From the NCBI GenBank assembly GCA_001683905.1, contig LXQK01000017.1:49564-96679 (forward strand): a stretch of 47,116 nt of DNA, in the 5' to 3' direction. Shown here piece by piece: positions 10,421-19,599 of the stretch. A program made the translations under genes and the position numbers. The notes below the pieces were generated by a model. That model made no database searches. It was not told the DNA's origin and was given only the letters and a program-made list of their open reading frames with translations. The first letter of the stretch is position 1. The number at the start of each line of letters is the position of its first letter. Source of the stretch: Marivirga sp. ANT-B6. GTDB taxonomy: Bacteria; Bacteroidota; Bacteroidia; Cytophagales; Cyclobacteriaceae.

Positions 10421-11455
10421 ATGGATTATAAACCAAAAAACAGGTTAAGTCCTTCAGCATACACTGAAGGCATACTTGGCGGTGATAAAGTAATATTAAG
10501 TAAGGCTATTACACTGGTAGAAAGCAGCCTACCTGAAGATAATCGCCTGGCGAGAAAGGTATTAGAAAAGGTCTTACCGCATACCGGTAATTCGCTGCGT
10601 ATCGGTATAACAGGTGTACCGGGCGTGGGGAAAAGCACCTTCATAGAAAGCCTCGGTATGATGATCACTGCCGAAAATACGAAACTAGCCGTGCTTGCCA
10701 TCGACCCTAGTAGCCAGCGGTCGAAAGGGAGTATCATGGGCGATAAAACGCGTATGGAAGACCTTGCCCATCACCCACTGGCGTACATCCGCCCCAGTGC
10801 TACAGGCAGTACCCTTGGTGGCGTAAGCCATAAAACAAGAGAGGTCATGTTGCTTTGTGAGGCGGCTGGACATCAAATCATATTAATAGAAACGGTCGGT
10901 GTGGGTCAGTCTGAAATTGCCGTGCATGGCATGGTTGATTTTTTTCTGCTATTGATGCTGGCCGGGGCAGGAGACGAATTGCAAGGCATCAAAAAAGGAA
11001 TCATGGAAATGGCCGATGCAATTGCAATTGTCAAAGCAGATGGCGAAAATATGCAGGCTGCCCTGCAGGCAAAGGGTGCATATCAAAACGCATTACATCT
11101 TTTTCAGCCTTCAGGTACTGGATGGGTACCGCAGGTGGTCACTTGTTCGGCATTGGAGAAAAATGGGTTGAAAGAGATATGGGCGCTTATTCAGCAACAT
11201 CATAGGCATATGCAGAGCAGTGGTCTATTTCAACCGAATCGCGATGGGCAAAACCTGCAATGGATGCATGAAAGCATCAAGCAAAGCTTACTATCAGATT
11301 TCTACGAAAATCCACGCATAGCGCGTACTTTGAAAGTTATAGAAGAAAACGTCGTGAAAGGAAAAATCGCTCCAATCAATGCTGCTCATCAGCTTCTGGC
11401 AAGTTACCATGAAAAAGAAACGCTACCCGGTTCAGGTAGCGCCTCTAAAATCTAA
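10421..11455 (+). CDS. meaB: MeaB/ArgK-family GTPase, methylmalonyl-CoA mutase chaperone
   Basis: GITGVPGVGKSTFIESLG P-loop, AIDPSSQRSKGSIMGDKTRM, IETVGVGQSE. Confidence 0.95.
   Translation: MDYKPKNRLSPSAYTEGILGGDKVILSKAITLVESSLPEDNRLARKVLEKVLPHTGNSLRIGITGVPGVGKSTFIESLGMMITAENTKLAVLAIDPSSQRSKGSIMGDKTRMEDLAHHPLAYIRPSATGSTLGGVSHKTREVMLLCEAAGHQIILIETVGVGQSEIAVHGMVDFFLLLMLAGAGDELQGIKKGIMEMADAIAIVKADGENMQAALQAKGAYQNALHLFQPSGTGWVPQVVTCSALEKNGLKEIWALIQQHHRHMQSSGLFQPNRDGQNLQWMHESIKQSLLSDFYENPRIARTLKVIEENVVKGKIAPINAAHQLLASYHEKETLPGSGSASKI
11411..11441 (-). terminator. Putative intrinsic terminator for the GIN-domain gene, inside the meaB 3' coding end
   Basis: CGCTACC-loop7-GGTAGCG (11421-11441); on the minus strand followed by TTTCTTTTTC. 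Confidence 0.6.
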
Positions 11456-12141
11456 TTTATCTTCGATACGCTTCCCGCTCCACTCGACTTCACATTTACC
11501 TTTTCAGGACTTCCTATATACTTAATTTTCGTAGCACCTGAAGAGTTTGCAACAAGTTCCTTGCTGGCAGCCAAATCAATTTTACTGGCACCACTAGCAT
11601 CCACATGCACTACAGCTGCATCAAAATCGACGGCATTATATTTAACGGCTCCTGAGGTGCTGATTTTATGCCTATTGGTCTTGCCGGACAAAGAGACTTT
11701 ACTCGCACCAGAAATATCTGCATCAAAATTAGAGGACTCTACCTGAAGATCTGCTTTACTGGCTCCACTAAGTGAAAAATTAAAATCTTTTGTTTTGATC
11801 ACGTTCTCTGAAGTAACCTGGCTTGCTCCACTCACCTGAAGGCTTTCTAGATCTTTGAAAGTGATGTATACCCTTACCTCTTCCATATCATGATGGCCTT
11901 TCTTATCTTTGTAAATTCTCAATTTACCATTTTTAACTTCACTCTTGATGAGCTCCAGGTCACTGGCTTCACCCTCTAGCCTAAGCTTGTGGTCATTGCC
12001 CTGGGTGATAAAAATTTTTAAAGCGCCGCTTGCATATATAGCGGTAAAAGGGGAGACTTTACGATTCTGTTTGATTTCAGAAGCAAAAGAAGAAGATAGC
12101 GCTATAGCGATAGCAACGAAAATTAGGGATATGCTTTTCAT
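11452..12141 (-). CDS. Head GIN domain (DUF2807-like) secreted protein
   Basis: Signal peptide; repeating SGASK(A/V)xL… beta-helix-like pattern. Confidence 0.85.
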   Translation of the reverse strand: MKSISLIFVAIAIALSSSFASEIKQNRKVSPFTAIYASGALKIFITQGNDHKLRLEGEASDLELIKSEVKNGKLRIYKDKKGHHDMEEVRVYITFKDLESLQVSGASQVTSENVIKTKDFNFSLSGASKADLQVESSNFDADISGASKVSLSGKTNRHKISTSGAVKYNAVDFDAAVVHVDASGASKIDLAASKELVANSSGATKIKYIGSPEKVNVKSSGAGSVSKIN

Positions 12142-12230
12142 GGGTTATTAGCTTTTGAGTTGTTGTAATTGGTTTCTATGTTCTATGATGTAATAAAGAT
12201 GCATTACACTTTAAAAGGTTGCACGTAGTT

Positions 12231-12947
12231 CTAATTTAATTTGAAATCAACATAATGATAGGTTAATTCCTTTTGCATTGAACCACCATTTTCCATTACC
12301 ATAAAAACATGCTTTTCTACAGTTCTGGCACCATTTTCTAGTTTAAGTGGATATCTAAAAATTGGCCCGGTGTACACAAAACTATGATATTCTCCATTTT
12401 CACCACAAGGATCGACCTTAGCCGGTAACTTGCGTATTGATTCTGGTCTTAAGTCGGCGCCAACCATTTCCTCTGGGACTAAGGCATCATTGGCAGCGCA
12501 GATTTTTGTTCTGAATCCGGCTCGAAAAAATTCATCCAAAATAACGTCAGCGGCAAGCCCCCACAAGGGGAAAATAATTTCCAAATCCTGCTCCGCTACA
12601 AGATTTTCCTTATAAATTCTGAGATCTTCCAGGTAGATATCACCACTGATTATGCCATGAACGTTTTGCTGCTTTAATTTATGATAGTATAAGTGCAGCG
12701 TTTCTTCATAAGAAAGTGGTTTTTGGGGTTGGTTGATATATAGCTTTTCCAGTGGTAGACCGATCGACTGGGCTTGTGCGGCGATCAATGTTTCGGAAAC
12801 GCCATGTAATCCTACTTTCTTCGACACTGCATCAATGCTTGTATGCAGGCTGACCACCTCAAACTTTGCCTCTTGCAATGTCCTGTACAATGCTAACGCA
12901 CTATCTTTTCCCCCGCTCCAACTCACCGATACCTTTTTTTTACGCAT
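12231..12947 (-). CDS. PP-loop ATPase, diphthine-ammonia ligase (Dph6)-like
   Basis: VSWSGGKDSALALYRTL PP-loop; GISGDIYLEDLR, PCGENGEYHSFVYTGPIF. Confidence 0.88.
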   Translation of the reverse strand: MRKKKVSVSWSGGKDSALALYRTLQEAKFEVVSLHTSIDAVSKKVGLHGVSETLIAAQAQSIGLPLEKLYINQPQKPLSYEETLHLYYHKLKQQNVHGIISGDIYLEDLRIYKENLVAEQDLEIIFPLWGLAADVILDEFFRAGFRTKICAANDALVPEEMVGADLRPESIRKLPAKVDPCGENGEYHSFVYTGPIFRYPLKLENGARTVEKHVFMVMENGGSMQKELTYHYVDFKLN

Positions 12948-13129
12948 TTGACGTCTATTTCCCTAAACTATTACTTTCGTTCCGATATCTTGCCCATAAA
13001 GTATCATTTTAATCAAATAAAAGAATAAATACTTAACTTAGCCAGCTGAAACTATCTTTTAGAACACCTTTTTTACTTTTTATTCCTGAATAGCAATTTT
13101 ATTGCTGAAAAGTTAACTTGCGATTCAAT

Positions 13130-14293
13130 ATGATCCCGAATTGGAAATTTAAACTTCTGCCAATATTTTCCCTTATTATCTTATTCGCCGACTGCCACCA
13201 GCGGGATAAGGTAGACCAACAGGTCGGGGATGCTGGTGAAATTAAACGAAGTGATTTTAAATATACAACTGGGTTTTCTGTCGCTTATCATCCGGGTTAT
13301 AAAGTAGTGACCGTACATCGCCCGTGGCAAAACGCCACTAAAGGCATAGATTATATCCTTGTACCAAAAGGTGCTCCCCGACCTGATGCAAGGCATGATG
13401 CGCAGATTATAGAAGTTCCTGTGGAAAATATGGTGGTAACTTCTACGACGCATATCCCTTTGCTGTACATGCTCGACGAGTCAGAAAAATTGATAGGTTT
13501 TCCTAATACCGACCTTATTTCATCCGAAGAAGTAAGAAGATTGGTCGATCGAAACCACATCAAAGAATTGGGCATGGGTAGCAACCTGAACCTGGAGGCC
13601 CTAGTAGAGCTGCAGCCTTCTATGGTGATGGCCTTTACCATGGGACCGGTTGATGCGCAGTACAAAAAAATCCAGGAAATGAATATCCCGGTCGTGATCA
13701 ATGCCGATTATCTGGAAACAGACCCTTTGGGCAGGGCAGAATGGATAAAATTTGCGGCCCTATTTTTAGATAAAGAAAAAGAGGCAGACTCGATTTTTGA
13801 TGCGCTGGAGAAAAACTATCTGCATCTGCAGAACCTGGTGGAAAAAGTGGAAGATAAACCTGCCGTTATAACCGGGGTGGTATATAGCGACACCTGGTAT
13901 ATGCCTGGTGGCAAAAGCTGGGCATCCATATTCTTTCAGGATGCCGGCGGTCACTATCCCTGGTCGACGAATAAACAAACAGGAAGTATCCCTTTAAGTT
14001 TTGAGCAGGTTTATGACGTTGCCTCCGGTGCCCCCTTCTGGATAGGTGCCGCATCGTACCAGAGTTTAAGAGAACTGGCAGCTGCAGATAGCCGCTATAC
14101 TGCGTTTGAAGCCTATCAGCAAAATAATGTTTACACTTATAATAAGCGCATGGGTGCAAAGGGAGGCAATGAATTTCTGGAATTAGGATATATGCGTCCG
14201 GATATCATCCTGGCCGACCTGGTGAAGATCATGCACCCTGAAATGCTACCCGACCATACCTTATTTTTTTACCGGAAACTGGATGCAAATTAA
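13130..14293 (+). CDS. ABC transporter substrate-binding lipoprotein, BtuF/FepB-like
   Basis: ATG at 13130 gives lipoprotein signal IILFADC; VVTSTTHIPLLYMLDESEKLIGFPN…LGMGSNLNLEALVELQPSMVMAF. The ORF track start at 13118 is TTG. Confidence 0.88.
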   Translation: MIPNWKFKLLPIFSLIILFADCHQRDKVDQQVGDAGEIKRSDFKYTTGFSVAYHPGYKVVTVHRPWQNATKGIDYILVPKGAPRPDARHDAQIIEVPVENMVVTSTTHIPLLYMLDESEKLIGFPNTDLISSEEVRRLVDRNHIKELGMGSNLNLEALVELQPSMVMAFTMGPVDAQYKKIQEMNIPVVINADYLETDPLGRAEWIKFAALFLDKEKEADSIFDALEKNYLHLQNLVEKVEDKPAVITGVVYSDTWYMPGGKSWASIFFQDAGGHYPWSTNKQTGSIPLSFEQVYDVASGAPFWIGAASYQSLRELAAADSRYTAFEAYQQNNVYTYNKRMGAKGGNEFLELGYMRPDIILADLVKIMHPEMLPDHTLFFYRKLDAN

Positions 14294-15350
14294 GGACAGT
14301 CCTGCTATGATTCGAACAAGCCATAACCTAAAAACGCTTGCTTTATTGTCATTAACAGTGGTATGTTTTATGTTAGACGTATCTTTAGGATCGGTTTATA
14401 TTCCCTTTCCAGCTATCCTGGATATATTAGGTGGCCAGGAAGCAGAGCGCTCCTCGTGGGTGCAGATCGTGTGGCAATTCAGGTTGCCTAAAGCCATCAC
14501 CGCTATTGCTGCTGGTGCAGGACTTGCCTTGAGTGGGCTACAGATGCAGACTTTATTTAGAAATCCGCTGGCGGGCCCTTTTGTCCTCGGGATCAGTTCA
14601 GGTGCTAGTCTTGGTGTTGCACTTTTAGTAATGGCAGGTTTTTCACTGGGTGGAATCCTTGTACTTGACGGGGCTTATGGTCGTTGGCTGATTGTCATTG
14701 CGGCTAGCATGGGCTCTGGTTTGGTGCTGATGCTGGTTGTTGCTGCTACTATTCGCATCAAAGACAGCATGACCTTATTGATCCTTGGCCTTATGTTTGG
14801 CAGCGCAACTGGAGCCATTGTAAGCGTACTGCAGTTTTTCAGCCAGGCAGATCAGATTCAAGCTTACCTAATCTGGACCTTCGGTAGCCTGGGAGGCTTA
14901 AACTGGCTGGATCTTTACATCCTTATTCCTGTTACTATCGCAGGCGTATTGATCTCTTTGTTTCTATGCAAGCCGCTTAATGCACTCTTATTAGGGGAGA
15001 ACTACGCGCAAAGTATGGGGTTGAACCTAAAAGCTACCAGGCTTTGGATCATCATCAGCACCAGTCTGCTGGCCGGAGCCATCACGGCTTTTTGTGGTCC
15101 TATTGCTTTTGTGGGCATCACCGTGCCGCATTTTGCCCGTATTATTTTTAACACTTCCGATCATAAGGTGCTCATTCCTGCCACGCTAATTAGTGGTGCC
15201 CTGCTCTTGCTGGTTTGTGACATTATTGCCCAGCTTCCCGGACATGAACAGACCTTACCTATCAATGCTGTAACTTCTCTGTTCGGTGCCCCTGTAGTGA
15301 TCTGGATCATTTTGCGCAAAAGAAACATCAGTAAAAACTTTGCAGGATGA
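14283..15350 (+). CDS. FecCD/BtuC-family ABC permease (start may be 14307)
   Basis: LSGLQMQTLFRNPLAGPFVLGISSGASLG; GPIAFVGITVPHFAR; multiple TM. Confidence 0.95.
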   Translation: MQIKDSPAMIRTSHNLKTLALLSLTVVCFMLDVSLGSVYIPFPAILDILGGQEAERSSWVQIVWQFRLPKAITAIAAGAGLALSGLQMQTLFRNPLAGPFVLGISSGASLGVALLVMAGFSLGGILVLDGAYGRWLIVIAASMGSGLVLMLVVAATIRIKDSMTLLILGLMFGSATGAIVSVLQFFSQADQIQAYLIWTFGSLGGLNWLDLYILIPVTIAGVLISLFLCKPLNALLLGENYAQSMGLNLKATRLWIIISTSLLAGAITAFCGPIAFVGITVPHFARIIFNTSDHKVLIPATLISGALLLLVCDIIAQLPGHEQTLPINAVTSLFGAPVVIWIILRKRNISKNFAG

Positions 15351-16369
15351 GTGGATTCGAAGTACATAGCAACATCTTTTTGGAGGCAAAAGCTTTGGCT
15401 ATTGGCTACGGCAGCGGTAAAAGTGAAAAAAGAGTCGCCTCCGAACTCGATATTGTGCTCCATGGGGGTGAAATGGTCTGCCTTCTGGGACCCAATGGAG
15501 CCGGCAAATCCACGCTTCTACGCACCTTAAGTGGCGTTCAAAAGCCGTTGGCTGGTGAGGTGCTTGTAAAAGGTGATGTGCTGGCCAACTTTTCGCGAAG
15601 TCAGCTAGCCAAGGTGATCAGCCTGGTACTTACAGACAAAGTACAGGCAGGCAATCTTACCGCTTTTGACGTGGTAGCATTGGGCCGTTACCCACATACC
15701 GGATGGCAGGACAAGCTGGAAAGCCAGGATCTTGCACAGATTAACTGGGCTTTTGAAGCTACAGGCAGTGAAGTCTTGAGATACGAGAAAATTAACGAGA
15801 TGAGCGACGGTCAGCAGCAGAAAATAATGATCGCCCGCGCGCTTGCACAGGATGGAGATATCATTATATTGGATGAACCTACCGCCCACCTTGACATTGG
15901 TAACCGAACAGAAATCATGCAGTTGCTAAAAACGCTGGCCGAGGTAACGGGCAAAGCCATTCTGGTAGCGACACACGAATTGGATCTGGCGCTACAAACC
16001 GCAGACCAGCTTTGGCTCATGCGACCGCACCAACGAATGGCAACTGGCTTGCCCGAAGATCTGGCCTTGCAGGGCGAACTTAGTGCCTCCTTTGACAGTG
16101 CCGGTTTACAATTCGATTTAAAAGAAGGAAGATTCAAGACAAAAAAAAGCTTTTATAACTCCATCAACGTTTCGGGAACAGGCAATGCCTATATCTGGAC
16201 CTTGCGTGCCCTAAACCGAATTGGCCTGAAACATGATGAATTCGCCAATGAACTGAAATTGGAGGTGCGTGAAACGGAAGACGGTACAATCTGGATATTA
16301 GCCCAAAAAGATGGAGTGCAAACATTTTCTTCGTTAGCCGTTTTGATTCGCCTTTTACGTAGGAAATAA
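15347..16369 (+). CDS. ABC transporter ATPase, BtuD/FecE-like, with ~75-aa C-terminal extension
   Basis: LLGPNGAGKSTLLRTLSG, signature MSDGQQQKIMIARAL, IIILDEPTAHLD; 4-bp overlap with permease gene. Confidence 0.95.
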   Translation: MSGFEVHSNIFLEAKALAIGYGSGKSEKRVASELDIVLHGGEMVCLLGPNGAGKSTLLRTLSGVQKPLAGEVLVKGDVLANFSRSQLAKVISLVLTDKVQAGNLTAFDVVALGRYPHTGWQDKLESQDLAQINWAFEATGSEVLRYEKINEMSDGQQQKIMIARALAQDGDIIILDEPTAHLDIGNRTEIMQLLKTLAEVTGKAILVATHELDLALQTADQLWLMRPHQRMATGLPEDLALQGELSASFDSAGLQFDLKEGRFKTKKSFYNSINVSGTGNAYIWTLRALNRIGLKHDEFANELKLEVRETEDGTIWILAQKDGVQTFSSLAVLIRLLRRK

Positions 16370-16414
16370 ACATTTTTAGTTTGAAATGGTATCTATAATA
16401 AATTTTTATAGATC

Positions 16415-17851
16415 ATGCACAGGCATACAGCATCTTTTGATTTAATAGTCATTGGCGCGGGGTCCGGCGGACTCAGTGTAAGCCTTGGCTTACTTGAGTT
16501 AGGTCTCAAGGTCTTGATGATCGATAAAAGTGACTGGCATATTGGAGGAGAATGCTTGAACACAGGATGTGTTCCCAGCAAAGCCCTGATTCATATCTCG
16601 CGACTCATCCAACAGGGAAAAAACGCACAGCCTTTTGGGTATCAATTAGACGGCAAAACAGATATGCTTGCTGTAAAACAATACATCAGCGAGAAGCAAC
16701 AGTCAATCAAAGCGCATGAGAATACCGCTTTCCTCAGAAAACAGGGCCTAAACATTGTCTTAGGCACTGCTCATTTTGTTGAAAAAGATACCTTAGAAGT
16801 AGAAGGAAAATGCTATAAAGGTAAAAATATAGTCATAGCCACTGGTTCCAGCCCGCGAAAACTCGATGTGGTCGGACTTGAAAAGCATAAGGTATTTACC
16901 AATGAAAACATCTTTGAACTTGATTACCTGCCAGAAAATTTTCTTTTCGTAGGAGCCGGCCCCAATAGTATAGAATTAGGACAAGCTTTTGCCCGGTTAG
17001 GCTCAAAAGTTACCATCGTAGATCGGGGAGAAAAGATCCTAAGCAAAGATGACCCGGCCATTACGCACGTTTTACAACAGCAATTGATCCAGGAAAATAT
17101 CACATTCTTTTTCAACTCCGAGATTGAAAATTTCAGTCAATCTGAGGCCATTATTAAAAATAAAAATGGTGATACATCATCAGTTCCTGTCGATGCTGTT
17201 TTTACCGGTATTGGGAGGATTTTAAATTTTGAAGACCTGCACCTTCAAAATGCTGGTGTAAAAACAAAAGAAGGTAAGATTCAGGTTAACGATCGCCTAC
17301 AAACCACCAACCCCCAAGTATTTGTATGCGGTGATGCTGCTGGTTCTTTAAAATTCTCTCATGCCGCCGAGCTTCATGCAACAGTACTCATCAATAACTT
17401 TCTTTCACCCTTCAAGAAGAAGCTTGAATTGAAACATTTTCCTTGGGTCACTTTTGCAGATCCCGAAGTAGCTACTTTCGGCTTAAATGAAGGTCAGTTA
17501 AAGAAAAAAAACACGGCATATGAGAGACTTGAGATGGATTTTCAGGAAGATGATCGGGCTACCACCGACAATTATCAGTATGGCAAATTGATTTTATTTG
17601 TCGAGAAAAAAAGATTTAATATAGGTGCTGCAAAAATCCTGGGTGGTAGTATGGTGGCTCCTCATGCAGGTGAAATGACACAGGAACTTATACTTGCAAA
17701 TACGACCGGTATGCCTATCAAGGAGATATTCAACAAGGTATATGCCTATCCTACCTCAGGTCGTGTGAATAAAAAAATTATTTTGGAAAGGTATAGAAAG
17801 CTTGTAAAGCCGTGGCTCCATCTTATCATCAGGGTTTTGTATAGATTTTAA
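16415..17851 (+). CDS. NAD(P)/FAD-dependent pyridine nucleotide-disulfide oxidoreductase, mercuric-reductase-like
   Basis: IGAGSGGLSVSLGLLELG, redox pair GGECLNTGCVPSKA, FVGAGPNSIELGQAFARLG, VFVCGDAAG. Confidence 0.92.
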   Translation: MHRHTASFDLIVIGAGSGGLSVSLGLLELGLKVLMIDKSDWHIGGECLNTGCVPSKALIHISRLIQQGKNAQPFGYQLDGKTDMLAVKQYISEKQQSIKAHENTAFLRKQGLNIVLGTAHFVEKDTLEVEGKCYKGKNIVIATGSSPRKLDVVGLEKHKVFTNENIFELDYLPENFLFVGAGPNSIELGQAFARLGSKVTIVDRGEKILSKDDPAITHVLQQQLIQENITFFFNSEIENFSQSEAIIKNKNGDTSSVPVDAVFTGIGRILNFEDLHLQNAGVKTKEGKIQVNDRLQTTNPQVFVCGDAAGSLKFSHAAELHATVLINNFLSPFKKKLELKHFPWVTFADPEVATFGLNEGQLKKKNTAYERLEMDFQEDDRATTDNYQYGKLILFVEKKRFNIGAAKILGGSMVAPHAGEMTQELILANTTGMPIKEIFNKVYAYPTSGRVNKKIILERYRKLVKPWLHLIIRVLYRF

Positions 17852-17857
17852 GATCTT

Positions 17858-18544
17858 ATGGTTTCCATTATTGTCCCTGCATTAAATGAATCTGCAACAA
17901 TTGACAAGACGCTGGCGAATCTGCAAAATCAACAGGGAGACCACGAAGTCATTGTTGTAGATGGAGGGAGTATAGACGATACCCTGCAGATAGCAGCGTC
18001 GTTTCCAGGCGTTCGTTGTATATCCTCACCCAAGGGTAGGGCTACACAAATGAACATGGGATCTGAATATGCCAACGGTGACATCCTTCTTTTTTTACAT
18101 GCCGATTGCCTACTTCCCAATGATGCTATCGTATCCATTGAGAAAATCCTAAAAGATCCTTCAGTAGGAAGTGGTAGCTTCTATATCCGATTTGATAGCA
18201 GACACTGGTTGTTGAATATCTATTCTTCCGTTAGCCGCATCAACCATCCCGTCTTCACTTATGGCGATCAGGGGATCTTTGTTGTCAAAGAATTATTTAG
18301 AGCTATAGGTGGATTTGAGCCCATGGCGATGATGGAAGATGTGGAGATCCAGGATCGATTACGAAAGCATAAAAGTTTTATAAAAATTTCAAAGCCAATC
18401 GAAACTTCCCATAGAAGATTTACAAGCCATGGGATATTTAAACAACAAATAAAAAATATGGTGCTCATTGGTTTATATAGGCTGGGTGTTTCGGCCGATG
18501 TTCTAAAAAGGTATTATCCAGACCCTGGCACGGCAAAAAAATAG
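17858..18544 (+). CDS. Family 2 glycosyltransferase, TIGR04283 (arsenosugar-associated) type
   Basis: VSIIVPALNESATIDKTLANL, VDGGSIDDT, SPKGRATQMNMGSEYANGDILLFLHADCLLP. Confidence 0.85.
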   Translation: MVSIIVPALNESATIDKTLANLQNQQGDHEVIVVDGGSIDDTLQIAASFPGVRCISSPKGRATQMNMGSEYANGDILLFLHADCLLPNDAIVSIEKILKDPSVGSGSFYIRFDSRHWLLNIYSSVSRINHPVFTYGDQGIFVVKELFRAIGGFEPMAMMEDVEIQDRLRKHKSFIKISKPIETSHRRFTSHGIFKQQIKNMVLIGLYRLGVSADVLKRYYPDPGTAKK

Positions 18545-18570
18545 GGCCGCAAACTTTACGTTTACGACCC
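18535..18570 (-). terminator. Strand-specific intrinsic terminator for the DUF547 gene
   Basis: Minus strand: GGGTCGTAAAC-GTAAA-GTTTGCGGCCC then TATTTTTTT; 11-bp stem with two G-U pairs that become C-A mismatches on the plus strand. Confidence 0.75.
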
Positions 18571-18598
18571 ATTTCAACCAACCAACTTTGACCCATAT

Positions 18599-19351
18599 TC
18601 ATATATCGTTCAATGCCCAATCATAGGGATAATAAGTAACTGCATAGGATGCAGGAATTTTTTCTTTACGGTACTTATTCAAATAGGGTAAAATCGATTT
18701 AAAATCACCCTTATACCATTCAAAGATCTGTGAAACTTCAACCTTTTTTTGCCCTTGTTTAACCCTGATAAAATAAGGGTCATTAATAGCCAACTTCGTT
18801 CTTTCCTCTAGTTGCTGCTCTATCTTGCCAGCTTCATATGCAAAAGGAGCAATCTTAGGACAACCTTTTGCCGCGCATACAACGGCAAAATGTATTCGTG
18901 CATCCTGATACGGTTCCAGCAATTTCTTCTTCTCAAGTTCATTTAACGTCAGCTTTTCACCAGCAACCTGGTACTTTACTTTATCAAAAAGGCCAGGTAT
19001 ATCCATGGGAGACTTAACAGGATACTTTGAAGCAATGGCCTTGATCACAATCAAGTTATAGGCGTTAATATAAAAAGCCTTCAGCTCGTCTTTGCTAGCA
19101 CTATTAAGATCTGTTGTAGCTACCACCTGTATTAGCTCCGCCAAATCCTGCGGGTTATTTTTTATTTTTTCATAGTCAACCATTCCCCCGGAAGTATAAT
19201 TTCCTAAGAAATCGTTGATGTCTTTGGTAAACGTTGTGTTGGCAAAACCCACCACGCTCACTGAAAACTGCAATAAATAAGCAAACAAAATTTTCATCAT
19301 CTGGGTGGCAATTTTTGCCTTAATCATCCTGCAAACCAATGAGCCTTCCAC
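18599..19351 (-). CDS. DUF547 domain secreted protein (start probably 19297 or 19300)
   Basis: AFYINAYNLIVIKAI, IHFAVVCAAKGCPKI, IFEWYKGDF; signal peptide after internal Met. Confidence 0.85.
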   Translation of the reverse strand: MEGSLVCRMIKAKIATQMMKILFAYLLQFSVSVVGFANTTFTKDINDFLGNYTSGGMVDYEKIKNNPQDLAELIQVVATTDLNSASKDELKAFYINAYNLIVIKAIASKYPVKSPMDIPGLFDKVKYQVAGEKLTLNELEKKKLLEPYQDARIHFAVVCAAKGCPKIAPFAYEAGKIEQQLEERTKLAINDPYFIRVKQGQKKVEVSQIFEWYKGDFKSILPYLNKYRKEKIPASYAVTYYPYDWALNDI

Positions 19352-19599
19352 ATTTATAACCTATCGAAAAAGGCAGGTTTGGTACCGAACGCTACTATTG
19401 TATGTACGTACAACAATCGTGCAATGTTTGTCAAAAACTTCAATTAGACGAAATTTAGATTATCCGTCGAAGCTCATTGTCAAACTATTTTCCTTATAAG
19501 CAAATACGTAAAAAATTGATGCTAAGATTGTCTGGACGCTGACATATAAATAAATAATTGCGTTCTATTATTGTAAAAAGGTTGGTATATTTAAAATCA

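Noticed and set aside
12948-13129. Possible cobalamin riboswitch upstream of the BtuF-like gene
   Set aside because: No GCCACTG B12 box and the spacer is AT-rich and short. Only a small AGCAAT-TTT-ATTGCT hairpin (13092-13106) is present.
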